DNA from: Phytohabitans suffuscus
GTDB lineage: Bacteria; Actinomycetota; Actinomycetes; Mycobacteriales; Micromonosporaceae
Reading direction: 5' to 3'
Assembly: GCF_011764565.1 (NCBI RefSeq)
Contig: NZ_AP022871.1
Coordinates: 8,866,320 to 8,930,319, forward strand
DNA length: 64,000 nucleotides
Shown: positions 27,672-36,569 of the stretch, one piece after another
Layout of the letters: each line of letters starts with the position of its first letter
Position numbering within the stretch: the stretch's first letter is position 1
Made by a program: the position numbers and the translations under genes
Notes under the pieces: model-generated
Seen by the model: the letters and a program-made list of their open reading frames with translations, nothing else
Databases searched by the model: none
What the model was told of the DNA's origin: nothing

Positions 27672-28538
27672 GGTGACGACCCCCGACGAGGCGGTCGCGG
27701 ACATCCCGGACGGCGCGACCGTCGCGCTCGGCGGGGTGCACTCGCACAACGGGCCACTGGCGCTGGTGCACGCGCTGATCCGCAAGGGGGTGCGCGGCCT
27801 GACGCTCATCCCCACACCCAGCGCCGGCCTGCCGGTCGACCTGCTCATCGCGGCCGGCTGCGTGGCCAAGCTCCATGTGTCCTATGTGGGCCTGGAGTTC
27901 CTCGGCCTCGCCCCCAACTTCCGCCGCGCGGCCGAGGCCGGCACGATCGAGATCGTCGAGGGCGACGAGGCGTGGATCGTCTTCGGCATGCGGGCCGGCG
28001 CCGCGCGGCTGCCGTTCATGGCGCTCCCCCGCTGTACGAGGGCACCGACCTGCCCAAGGTGAACCCGCTGATCCGCACCACCACCGACCCGTACACCGGC
28101 GCGACCGTCACCACGATCCCGCCGCTGCGCGCCGACGTGTGCCTGCTGCACGCCCAGGTCGCCGACGCCAGGGGCAACGCGCAGATCCTCGGCCAGCGGC
28201 GCTTCGAGGACGTGATGGCCAAGGCGTCCGACCGGGTGGTGGTCAGCGCCGACGAGATCCTCGACCCGGCCGCGCCGCGCCCCGACCCGCGCCACGTCAC
28301 CGTGCCCGCCCCGCTCGTCGACGTCGTGGCGCACGCACCGTACGGCGCGCATCCCACCTCGTCGCCCGGCCACTACCGGTACGACCGCGAGCAGCTCGTC
28401 GAGTACCGCGACCTCGCCCTGGCCGGGCGCACCGCCGACCACATCGACCGCTACGTCACGGGCGTGAAGGACCACACCGGCTACCTGGAGAAGGTGGGCC
28501 TCGCCCGGTTGCTCGCGCTCCGCCAGACGATGCGCTGA
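27664..28538 (+). CDS. IpdA-like CoA-transferase-fold subunit, one frameshift
   Basis: About 291 residues of the alpha-type family I CoA-transferase fold. ALGGVHSHNGPLALVHALI, LTLIPTPSAGLPVDLLIAAG and, after the break, LRADVCLLHAQVADARGNAQ are characteristic. One base is missing in CCCCC at 28026-28030. With the IpdB-like protein it could form a hydrolase or transferase acting on a cyclic CoA ester. The ligase gene now lies between the pair's two halves. Confidence 0.8.
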
Positions 28539-28551
28539 AAGAGGGGCCCGC

Positions 28552-30060
28552 GTGTACTTCTCCAGCCAGTTCGACCGCTCGTACGACGTGGTCGTGATCG
28601 GGGCCGGCACCGCCGGCGCCAGCGCGGCGATCAGCGCCCACGAGTCGGGTGCCGAGGTGCTCGTCGTGGACAAGCAGCCCGCCGTGGACCGCCGCCCCAA
28701 CAGCCGCTACGCCGCCGGCTACTTCCTGGTCCCGCGCGACGTGGAGGGCGCGGCCGCCTACCTTTCCGCGATGTACGCGGTCAACGGCGAGCTGTCCGAA
28801 GTGGACCCCGCCCTGATCCGCACCTGGGCCGAGGAGACCGCGGTCAACCCGCGGTGGCTGGCCGACCAGGGAGGCCGATCGGCGAAGGTGTTCGACGGCG
28901 GCGAGCACACGACGCTGGACGCGCACGGGTCGGTCGAGATCCACCGTGGACAGTGGGCGCCCGGCGCGGCCGTCACCGGCTGCCCGGTCTACACCGCGCT
29001 GGACCACCGGATGACCACGCTGGGCGTCGACGTGGAGTACGGCGCGAGCGCCCAGTGGCTCCTCACCGACGCCGCCGGCACGGTGACCGGCGTGCAGCTG
29101 CGCGTCGACGGCCGGACCGTGGCGGTGCGCGCCGGCCGGGGCGTGGTGCTGGCCGCGGGCGGCTACGAGTTCGACGCGCGGCTCAAGCGCCAGTTCCTGC
29201 CGACGAACCCGGTCCACTTCTACGGCAGCCCGGCCAACACCGGCGACGGCGTGACCCTGGCGGCCGAGGTGGGCGCCGAACTGTGGCACATGAACACCTG
29301 GCCCGGCTACCTCGTCGCGCACCAGCCCGCCACCGGCTACCCCGGCGGCCTGCCCATCGACCTGTGGGCGGCCGGCGGCTTCAACGCCCCACCCGGCGCC
29401 GACCTGGCCGGCGGCTTCTTCGCCGACGGCGCCGGCCGCCGCTTCACCCGCGAGCCCGGCCGCCAGCACACCCTGCACCTGGAGGTGGCCGGCATGGACG
29501 CGCGGCGCCTGGCCCACCCGAGGATCCCCGCCTGGTGGGTCTTCGACGAACGCCGCCGCGTCAAGGGCCCGCTCCTGTCCACCCGCATGGGCCCCGCCGG
29601 CCCGGTCGGCGAGGTGGCGTGGAGCGCCGACAACCTCGCCGAGATCGACCGCCAGTGGGTCCGCCGCGCCCCGACGGTCCGCGCCCTGGCCGCCGTCTGC
29701 GGCATGGACCCGGACACGCTCGAACGCACCGTCGCGGCGTACAACGCCTCGTGCGCGTCCGGCGTGGACGGCGAGTTCGGCCGCCCCGCCCACACCCTCG
29801 TGCCGCTGTCCGACCCGCCGTACCACGCGCTCGCCCTCTGGCCCGGCGGCTCCAACACCAACGGCGGCCCCCGCCGCGACGCCGACGCCCGCGTGTGGTC
29901 CGTGCGCGGCGCCCCGATCCCCGGCCTGTTCTCCGCCGGCGAGCTCGGCTCGATGTACGGCCTGCTCTACCCCGCAGGCGGCGGCAGCATCGCCGAGTGC
30001 ATGGCCTTCGGCCGCATAGCCGGCCGCGAGGCCGCCACCCGCAAACCCGACCACCGATGA
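28552..30060 (+). CDS. FAD-dependent fumarate reductase/KstD-type dehydrogenase
   Basis: A 502-residue flavoprotein. It has the N-terminal VVVIGAGTAGASAAISA dinucleotide motif, GVVLAAGGYEFD before the substrate domain, and a C-terminal FAD site ISAGELGSMYGLLYPAGGGS-like run starting GLFSAGELG. The family covers 3-ketosteroid delta-1-dehydrogenase, urocanate reductase and fumarate reductase. A ring desaturation or reduction is plausible with IpdAB-like partners. A GTG start follows AGAGGGG. It is the last gene of the plus-strand operon. Confidence 0.85.
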   Translation: MYFSSQFDRSYDVVVIGAGTAGASAAISAHESGAEVLVVDKQPAVDRRPNSRYAAGYFLVPRDVEGAAAYLSAMYAVNGELSEVDPALIRTWAEETAVNPRWLADQGGRSAKVFDGGEHTTLDAHGSVEIHRGQWAPGAAVTGCPVYTALDHRMTTLGVDVEYGASAQWLLTDAAGTVTGVQLRVDGRTVAVRAGRGVVLAAGGYEFDARLKRQFLPTNPVHFYGSPANTGDGVTLAAEVGAELWHMNTWPGYLVAHQPATGYPGGLPIDLWAAGGFNAPPGADLAGGFFADGAGRRFTREPGRQHTLHLEVAGMDARRLAHPRIPAWWVFDERRRVKGPLLSTRMGPAGPVGEVAWSADNLAEIDRQWVRRAPTVRALAAVCGMDPDTLERTVAAYNASCASGVDGEFGRPAHTLVPLSDPPYHALALWPGGSNTNGGPRRDADARVWSVRGAPIPGLFSAGELGSMYGLLYPAGGGSIAECMAFGRIAGREAATRKPDHR

Positions 30061-30107
30061 CACCGAGATCCTAAGCTCCACCCCTCAGGACTCGGACCCT
30101 GCTAGGG

Positions 30108-30352
30108 CGGCCCGCCCGTGGCCCCTGTCGGCCCCGTGGCCCCAGCTGGCCCGTCGCGCCTGTCGGCCCGTCGCGCCTGTCGGCCCGTGGCGCCTGTCGG
30201 CCCCGTGGTGCCAGCCGGCCCGTCGCGCCTGTCGGCCCCGTGGTGCCAGCCGGCCCGTCGCGCCTGTCGGCCCGTCGCGCCTGTCGGCCCCGTGGTGCCA
30301 GCCGGCCCGTAGTGCCAGCCGGCCCGTCGCGCCTGTCGGCCCGTCGCGCCAG
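30108..30352. repeat. 15-bp intergenic minisatellite, about 16 copies
   Basis: Two interleaved unit types, CGCCTGTCGGCCCGT and TGCCAGCCGGCCCGT, alternate across about 245 bases between the flavoprotein and the HNH gene. Read on the minus strand they give a collagen-like Gly-x-y pattern, but no start site or codon structure supports a gene. The rest of 30061-30488 shows nothing coding. Confidence 0.9.
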
Positions 30353-30488
30353 TCGGCGACGATCAGGACCTGCGGGTCGCCCCTCGCGCCAGTGTCCTGC
30401 GGTGACGAGGCGGCCGGCCCTGAGGCGTGCTGCTGGTAGCCGCGGGCCTGCGGTGGTCGCGCCCTGGCGGGGACGGTGAGCCGAACTG

Positions 30489-31769
30489 TCACGTCCGCTG
30501 GTGGTAGAGGTTGCGGCGGCTTCGTCGCCGCGGGTCGACGTGGGCGGGCGCGGTGAACTCCGGCAGCCCGTCATCGCCGAGCCGGACCGTCCACTGTCCA
30601 GCATGGATGAGCCGGTGGTGGTGGCCGCACAACAGGACGCTGTTGTCCAGGCTCGTGGAGCCGCCGTCGGCCCAGGAGCGGATATGGTGCCCGTCGCACC
30701 AGCGCGGCGGGCGGTCGCAGCCCGGAAAGGCACACCCACGGTCGCGCAGCTCCAGCGCCCGCCGCAGCGACCCGGTGACCAGCCGGCGTGCCCGGCCCAC
30801 ATCCAGGATCTGCCCGTCACCGCCGAGCACGGCCGGAATGATCTGCGCGTCGCACGCGAGCCGGCGGACCTCGGTGTGGCTGAGCCGGCCACCGGTGTCG
30901 AGCGTGCCGGCCCCAAGCCGCCGACGCAGCACGTCGAACGGGACGGTGACCACGACGTGCGGTGGCTGCCCGCCGTTGTCGGGCAGCTCTCCGGTGCGGG
31001 TGGCCAGGCCGCACACCTCGACCAGCGCGTCGGCGCGCCGCTGGCCAGGCGTGCGGGGCTCGTCGTTGTCGTGGCGGGGCGCGCACAGCGGATCCAGCGC
31101 GGCGTCGACGGTGGCGGCGCCGGCCTCGTCCAGCCAGCCGGTGACCCTCACCCGCCCGTCGCCGAGCCGCGTGAGCTGGAAAGCGCGGGTCTGCCAGGCG
31201 CGAGCCTCCTGACGCCGCAGGGCGGCGGCGTCCCGGGCGTCGGCGATCTCCGGCGCCACATGGCTGAGGATCCGCTCGCCGGCCTTGCGCAGGATGGCGG
31301 GCTCGAACTGCTCGGCCTGGTCGATCAGCACCGCCTCGGCCTCGCCGACCAGGTCGGGGCCGAGGCCGGCGGGCAGGTCCCGGATCGTGGTGGCGATGAC
31401 CGTGGCCTGCTCGGCGTTGACCGCGCCGGCGGCCAGGGCGCTGTCGAGGGCGGGACGCTCACCGAGCGACCGGGCCAGGTCGACCATCCGCTTCGCGGCG
31501 TGGACGCTGGTCCGTTGACGCTCCCGCAGCCACACGGCGGTGCTGGAGCAGTGCCGGGCGACCGGTAGACCGCGCCCGTCGATTTCCCGGATCAGATGCA
31601 GCTGGGCCGCGGTAAGCGTTTGCATGGCCCGGTCAATGGTGTCCAGATAATCGACGAGGTCGTCATCACTCAGGACCCAGACGGACGCGGCGGCGCATTT
31701 GCCGGCAACGGCACTGAGCTGCTCCAACGCATCCCTGGACACCCCACAATCGTCTCGCGCCACCACCAA
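30489..31769 (-). CDS. DUF222 (13E12-type) protein with C-terminal HNH nuclease
   Basis: A 426-residue protein. The long helical DUF222 region (about residues 30-300) is followed by an HNH motif: RGCAFPGCDRPPRWCDGHHI then SLDNSVLLCGHHHRLIH, with two zinc-type cysteine pairs. The family is abundant and multi-copy in actinomycetes and often treated as a repeat family with suspected mobility; its biological role is not established. The start is TTG at 31769 or GTG at 31766. It stands alone between repeats and an insertion sequence. Confidence 0.88.
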   Translation of the reverse strand: MVVARDDCGVSRDALEQLSAVAGKCAAASVWVLSDDDLVDYLDTIDRAMQTLTAAQLHLIREIDGRGLPVARHCSSTAVWLRERQRTSVHAAKRMVDLARSLGERPALDSALAAGAVNAEQATVIATTIRDLPAGLGPDLVGEAEAVLIDQAEQFEPAILRKAGERILSHVAPEIADARDAAALRRQEARAWQTRAFQLTRLGDGRVRVTGWLDEAGAATVDAALDPLCAPRHDNDEPRTPGQRRADALVEVCGLATRTGELPDNGGQPPHVVVTVPFDVLRRRLGAGTLDTGGRLSHTEVRRLACDAQIIPAVLGGDGQILDVGRARRLVTGSLRRALELRDRGCAFPGCDRPPRWCDGHHIRSWADGGSTSLDNSVLLCGHHHRLIHAGQWTVRLGDDGLPEFTAPAHVDPRRRSRRNLYHQRT

Positions 31770-32291
31770 GAACGCCAGCGATATACGTCGATCAAGGAAT
31801 AATGTAATGTGTATTTCTGCGGGGTCTCAGCTCGTTCTCCAAGCTTGAGTTTTTGAGGTCCGAACCGCTGCGGAACGTAGTGATCGCTGACCCCTTCCAG
31901 GTCCCGGGAACGTCAGCGATCGCCGAGGGTAGCGCGTCGGGGTTTGGAACATCGGCGCCCGCCAGCCCTGTCCAGCGGGCGTTCCGAAACCTCCTGTCAT
32001 CGTCGTGTCCACATCCATTCTTGCCCTGACCTCGCCCTACGTCAGCGAAAGGCCGTTGACCAGGAACGATGCCGCGGGCGAGTCATCGACCGGCGGCAGC
32101 GATCGGTGAAGCTTCAGATCCCGTGGGCGCGCCACACGGGTTAAAGGCAAGCTGAAGGTGTACGGAAAATGGCCGCGAGGGCCCTGGATCATCCGCGCCT
32201 GCTGCCACATACGCCGGACGGGGCCCGGATCGACGCGGAGGACGTTGGGCTACACCAACGTCGTAGCGGGCAGCTTGCTGCGCGGGTACCC
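31770..32291. other. Non-coding stretch before the insertion sequence
   Basis: No convincing gene is visible. A perfect 10-base inverted repeat, GATCGCTGAC at 31882 and GTCAGCGATC at 31912, separated by 20 bases, could be a hairpin or protein site. The last 60 bases read in one frame as TNVVAGSLLRGYPDYL, possibly an interrupted gene, but I cannot identify it. Confidence 0.5.
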
Positions 32292-32301
32292 GGACTATCT
32301 G

Positions 32302-33819
32302 CAATGCCGCTCAGTTAAGGGCCTGGATCGGGCGCTGTTGGCCAGGTGGGGGTAGGCATGCAGCGAGGCTTCGGTAGGCATGACTGTCCTCACAAGACGG
32401 TCATGATCTGTAGGGAGCCTCGCTGTCCGCGTATTCTGTCACCCGCCGCGTGGTCAAGGTCGCTGCGGGTGTGTTCGCCCCGGGGCATCTTGGGGAGTTG
32501 ACCCAGCACGTGCCCTTCGAGATGGTCGATGCCGCGTTGGCCGAGGCGGGTCCGGGTAGGTCACGAGTGCGGGACGTACCAGCCCGGGTGGTGGTCTACC
32601 TGTTGTTGGCTGGTGCGTTGTTCGCCGATGTGGGCTACCGGCAGGTCTGGGACAAGCTGGTAGCGGCCCTGGATGGTGTGCCGGTGGCAAGACCGACCTC
32701 GGGTGTGCTGGCCCAGGCTCGCCAACGAATGGGACCGGGTCCGCTGCGGGCGTTGTTCGACTTGGTGCGGGGGCCGGGACCGGCGCCGCGTACGCCGGGG
32801 CGGTGGTGGCGGGGCCTGCTGGTCTGCGCTATCGACGGCACGAGCGCGGTGGTCGCGGCCAGCCCGGCGAATCTGGCCGAGTACACCCCGCACCGTTGCA
32901 ACCACGGCGGATCGGGCTATCCGAAGCTACGGCTGCTGGTGTTGGTGTGCTGCGGAACCCGCACCGTTGTTGACGCGGTCTTTGGCCCGACCACGACAGG
33001 TGAGGTGCCCTACGCCAAGCTGCTGGTGGCCAGCCTGCGCTCACCGATGGTGGTGCTGTTGGACCGGGCGTTCGCAGCTGCGGACCTGATCGCAGCGATC
33101 GCGCAGGCCAAGGCGCACCTGGTGGTACGGGTCAAGGACAACCGGAAGCTGCCGGTGATACGACGGCTGCCAGACGGCTCGTACCTGTCGGTGATCGGAA
33201 AACTGCGGGTCCGTGTCGTGGAATGCCAGATCCACGTGCAGACCACCGCCGGGCGAACCACGACCGTCTACCGCCTCGTCACCACACTGACCGACCACCG
33301 GCAGTATCCGGCCTTCGACCTGGTCCGGCTCTACCACGAACGGTGGGAGGTCGAAACGGCGTTCCTGGAGCTGAAGTCAACGATCCTGGCCGGCCGGGTC
33401 TTACGGGCCAGGACCCCGGCAGGAGTCCGCCAGGAAATCTACGCACTACTGGTCACCTACCAGACCATCCGGCTAGCCATGGCCGACGCCACCGACACCC
33501 AGCCCGACCTCGACCCCGACCGGGCCTGCTTCACCACCGCGCTGTCCGCCGCCCGCGACCTGGTCGTGCAAGCCGCGAACGCCATCACCGGCGCGGTGGT
33601 CGACCTGGTCGGCGCGATCGGCCGAAGAGTCCTGGCCAACCTCATGCCCAACCGCCGGACCAGACTCGGCCCCACGGATCGTCAAACGAGCCATCTCCAA
33701 GTACAACGCCAAAGGCCCCAACATCGACCGACGCACATACCAGGCCACCATCGGCATCAACATCCTCGTACCCGAAAGCCCTTAACGACGCCTACCTACG
33801 GCCTAACTGAGCGACATTG
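32302..33819 (+). mobile_element. IS4-family insertion sequence, complete, 1518 bp
   Basis: Terminal inverted repeats are CAATGCCGCTCAGTTA at the left end and the complement of TAACTGAGCGACATTG at the right end, with one mismatch in 16. The element holds a single transposase gene. A strong hairpin upstream of it has 10-base perfect arms, CAGCGAGGCT near 32359 and AGCCTCGCTG near 32417, with an inner ATGACTGTC/GACGGTCAT stem; this may limit transposase expression. A flanking 10-bp duplication fixes the ends. Confidence 0.93.
32450..33785 (+). CDS. IS4-family DDE transposase, one frameshift near the C-terminus
   Basis: About 444 residues. The N-terminal IS4 domain (VFAPGHLGELTQHVP) is followed by a DDE core: first Asp in LVCAIDGTSAVV, second in VVLLDRAFAAADL, and the YREK-like YHERWEVETAFLELK holding the Glu. 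An extra base in CCCC at 33670-33673 shifts the last 37 codons; the correct tail (RAISKYNAKGPNIDRRTYQ) reads in the next frame to TAA 33785. The GTG start is tentative, since in-frame CTG at 32423 would add nine residues. If the extra base is real the product is altered and may be inactive. Confidence 0.9.
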
Positions 33820-33982
33820 GGACTATCTGGCCTTCCGCCATTCGCTGGCGTCGCCTCTGTGGTGTTTCTGGTGGAGCTGCCGGTGGAAGGACGTACGGGG
33901 ACCGTCGGCGTGTCGGTGGTGGACGCGGGACGGCCGGCGACCAGGCAGAGACCTTGCCAGGGCGACCGCCGCGGGCGCGCGG

Positions 33983-34984
33983 TTACCAGGAGTACGCCTC
34001 GGGGGCCGGACCCGGGCCGGGGAAGATCTCGTCCAGGCGGGCCAGCGTCGCGGGGTCCAGGCGGACCTTGAGCGCGCGTGTCGACGACTCCAGCTGCTCG
34101 ACGGTGCGGGGGCCGATGATCGGGGCGGTCACGCCCGGGCGGGCCAGGAGCCAGGCCAGTGCCACGTCGGCGGGGTCGTTGCCGGCCTCGGCGCACAGCT
34201 CCTCGTACCCGGCGATGGCGTCGCGGTGCCGGGCGAGCTTCTCGAAGCGCTCGCGGCGGTGCCGGGCGACCTGGGCGCCGGGCAGCGGGGTGCCGACGCG
34301 CGACTCGCGTTCCTTGCGCAGCACGCCGCCGAGCAGGCCGGCGTCCAGCGGTGACCAGGGCATCATGCCGATGCCGTAGTCCTGGCAGGCCGGCAGCACC
34401 TCCAGCTCGGCCGTCCGTTCCAGCAGGTTGTAGATGGTCTGCTCGCTCACGATGCCGGTGAAGTTGCGCCGCCGCGCCGCCTCCTGGGCCTTGGCCAGGT
34501 GCCAGCCGGCGTGGTTGGAGGAGCCGACGTACACGATCTTGCCCTGCCGCTGGAGCAGCTCCATCGCCTCCCAGATCTCGTCCCACGGGGTCGTCCGGTC
34601 GACGTGGTGCATCTGGTAGAGGTCGATGTGGTCGGTGCCGAGCCGGCGCAGGGAGTCTTCGCAGGCGCGGCGGATGTGCAGTGCGGACAGGTGGCTGTTG
34701 TTGGGCCAGGGGTCCATCACGCCGTACAGCTTGGTGGCCAGCACGGTGCGCTCGCGGCGGCCGCCGCCCTTGGCGAGCCAGCGGCCGATGATCTGCTCGG
34801 TGTAGCCCTCGCCGGGGCGCCAACCGTACACATTGGACGTGTCGACGACGTTGATGCCCAGCTCGTGGGCGCGGTCCAGGACCGCGTGGGCCTCGTCCTC
34901 GTCGGTCTGGGTGCCGAAGTTGTCGGTGCCGAGGACGAGCCGGCTGACCGTCAGGCCGCTGCGTCCGAGATGGGTGTACTCCAT
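33983..34984 (-). CDS. Aldo-keto reductase
   Basis: A 333-residue NADPH-dependent oxidoreductase. The catalytic set is visible: Asp and Tyr in VVDTSNVYG, Lys in VLATKLYG and His in LYQMHHVD. The C-terminal nucleotide site includes PIIGPRTVEQLE. Members reduce aldehydes and ketones. The ATG at 34984 faces the aldehyde dehydrogenase across a shared promoter carrying the operator-like motif, so both may respond to the same signal. Confidence 0.88.
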   Translation of the reverse strand: MEYTHLGRSGLTVSRLVLGTDNFGTQTDEDEAHAVLDRAHELGINVVDTSNVYGWRPGEGYTEQIIGRWLAKGGGRRERTVLATKLYGVMDPWPNNSHLSALHIRRACEDSLRRLGTDHIDLYQMHHVDRTTPWDEIWEAMELLQRQGKIVYVGSSNHAGWHLAKAQEAARRRNFTGIVSEQTIYNLLERTAELEVLPACQDYGIGMMPWSPLDAGLLGGVLRKERESRVGTPLPGAQVARHRRERFEKLARHRDAIAGYEELCAEAGNDPADVALAWLLARPGVTAPIIGPRTVEQLESSTRALKVRLDPATLARLDEIFPGPGPAPEAYSW

Positions 34985-35001
34985 CGCTCGCCCCCACAAG
35001 A

Positions 35002-35040
35002 GGATTTACAACTATCGGACACCAAGTCCTATATCTGATG
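35002..35040. promoter_or_regulatory. Divergent promoter with shared operator-like motif
   Basis: GGATTTACAACTATCGGACA then CCAAGTCCTATATCTGA. GGAC-ACCAA-GTCC is a short palindrome inside TATCGGACACCAAGTCCTATA. TTTACA at 35005 and TATATC at 35030 could serve as -35 and -10 for the aldehyde dehydrogenase gene, with the palindrome in the spacer (19 bases, a little long). The same roughly 35 bases occur inverted at 20653-20688. Confidence 0.6.
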
Positions 35041-35054
35041 GTAACATCCTTGAC

Positions 35055-36560
35055 ATGTCCGATGATCTCGCGGCGTGGGTCGAAAAGGCCAGGCTGCCGG
35101 CCGCCCACAGCTTCCTCGACGGGCGGTTGCGCGGCGGAGGCGGCGCGCGGTTCGTGACCCGCCACCCGGGCAACGGCGCGGCCCTGGCCGAGGTCGAGGC
35201 GACCGGGCCGGAGCGGCTCGCCGCCGCCGTCGACACCGCCGCGGCGGCCCAGCCCGACTGGGCGCGCACCTCGCCGCACGCGCGGGCGGCCGTGCTGCGG
35301 GCGGCGGCCGACCGGCTGGAGGCCGGCGCCGACCGGCTCGCCGCCCTGGTGGCCCTCGACAACGGCAAGACCCTCGCCGAGGCGCGGGGCGACGTCGTCG
35401 TGGCGGCCGCGCTCCTGCGCACCGCGGCCGGGTGGGCGCCGACCCTGGAGGGCTCGACGTTCCCGGCCGACGGCGGCACGCTGCGGATGAGCTGGCGCGA
35501 GCCGGTGGGCGTGGTGGCGGCGGTGATCCCGTTCAACGCGCCGCTGATGTTCACCGCGCAGAAGGCCGGCCCGGCGCTGGCCGCGGGCAACGCCATGGTG
35601 CTCAAGGCGCCGGAGCAGGCGCCCCTCGCCCCGCCCGTGCTCGCCGGGGTCCTCGCCGAGGCGGGGCTGCCGCCGGGGGTGCTGCAGGTGGTGCAGGGCG
35701 ACGGCGAGGTGGGGCGCCTGCTGGTGGCGCACGAGCGGGTCGACATGATCTCGTTCACCGGCAGCACCCGGGTCGGGCGGCAGGTGATGGCCTCGGCCGC
35801 CGCCGGGATGAAGCGGCCGCTGCTCGAGCTCGGCGGCAAGTCGGCCAACATCGTGTACGGCGACGCCGACCTCGACCCGGCGCTCGACGCGACCCTGGCC
35901 GGGATCTTCCGCAACGCCGGGCAGCGCTGCTTCTCCGGCTCCCGGCTGCTCGTGCAGGACGAGATCGCCGGCGAGGTGCTCGACCGGCTCACCGAGCGGG
36001 CGGAGAAGATCCGGACCGGCGACCCGTTCGACCCGGCGAGCCAGGTCGGCGCGCTCATCTCCACCGCCGAGGCCGAGCGGGTGCTCGGCGTGGTCGGCGC
36101 GGCGGCCGCCGCCGGTGCGCGCGTCCGCTGCGGCGGCACCCGTCCCGCCGGCGCGCACCCGGCCGGGGCGTTCGTCGCGCCGACGGTCGTCGAGGTGCCG
36201 CGCGACCTGCCGGCCGACCTGCCGCTGCTGCGCGAGGAGGTCTTCGGGCCGGTGCTCGCGGTGCAGCGGTTCGCGGACGAGGCGGACGCCGTCGCGCTCG
36301 CCAACGACTCGCCCTTCGGGCTCGCCGGCGGCTGCTGGACCCGCGACCTCGACCGCGCGCTCCGCACGGCCCGCGCGGTGCGCACCGGCTACTTCTGGAT
36401 CAACTCGTACGGGGCGCTGGCCCTCGACGCGCCCATCGGCGGCTACAAGTCCTCGGGCTTCGGGCGCGAGCTGGGCCGGCCGGGCCACGAGGCGTACACC
36501 GAGGTCAAGACCGTCATCGTCGACACCGAGGCGGCCGCGGCGCCGCCCTGGTTCGGATAG
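35055..36560 (+). CDS. Aldehyde dehydrogenase
   Basis: A 501-residue NAD(P)-dependent dehydrogenase. The catalytic Glu is in LLELGGKSANI and the catalytic Cys in NAGQRCFSGSR; the nucleotide loop is ISFTGSTRVG. It oxidises an aldehyde to the acid. No Shine-Dalgarno sequence precedes the ATG at 35055, and the candidate -10 lies only about 20 bases upstream, so the messenger may have a very short leader. It forms an operon with the alcohol dehydrogenase 9 bases downstream. Confidence 0.92.
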   Translation: MSDDLAAWVEKARLPAAHSFLDGRLRGGGGARFVTRHPGNGAALAEVEATGPERLAAAVDTAAAAQPDWARTSPHARAAVLRAAADRLEAGADRLAALVALDNGKTLAEARGDVVVAAALLRTAAGWAPTLEGSTFPADGGTLRMSWREPVGVVAAVIPFNAPLMFTAQKAGPALAAGNAMVLKAPEQAPLAPPVLAGVLAEAGLPPGVLQVVQGDGEVGRLLVAHERVDMISFTGSTRVGRQVMASAAAGMKRPLLELGGKSANIVYGDADLDPALDATLAGIFRNAGQRCFSGSRLLVQDEIAGEVLDRLTERAEKIRTGDPFDPASQVGALISTAEAERVLGVVGAAAAAGARVRCGGTRPAGAHPAGAFVAPTVVEVPRDLPADLPLLREEVFGPVLAVQRFADEADAVALANDSPFGLAGGCWTRDLDRALRTARAVRTGYFWINSYGALALDAPIGGYKSSGFGRELGRPGHEAYTEVKTVIVDTEAAAAPPWFG

Positions 36561-36569
36561 GAGCCCCGC

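Larger units (their letters stand above)
32292..33829 (+). repeat. 10-bp target-site duplication flanking the insertion sequence
   Basis: GGACTATCTG occurs at 32292-32301 and again at 33820-33829, directly abutting the inverted repeats of the element. A length of 10 bases is within the 9-13 expected of IS4-family insertions. The intact duplication implies a relatively recent insertion. Confidence 0.93.

Noticed and set aside
30071..30916. Collagen-like Gly-x-y protein on the minus strand
   Set aside because: The pattern comes from the 15-bp minisatellite. The frame continues antisense through the HNH gene and has no start signal.
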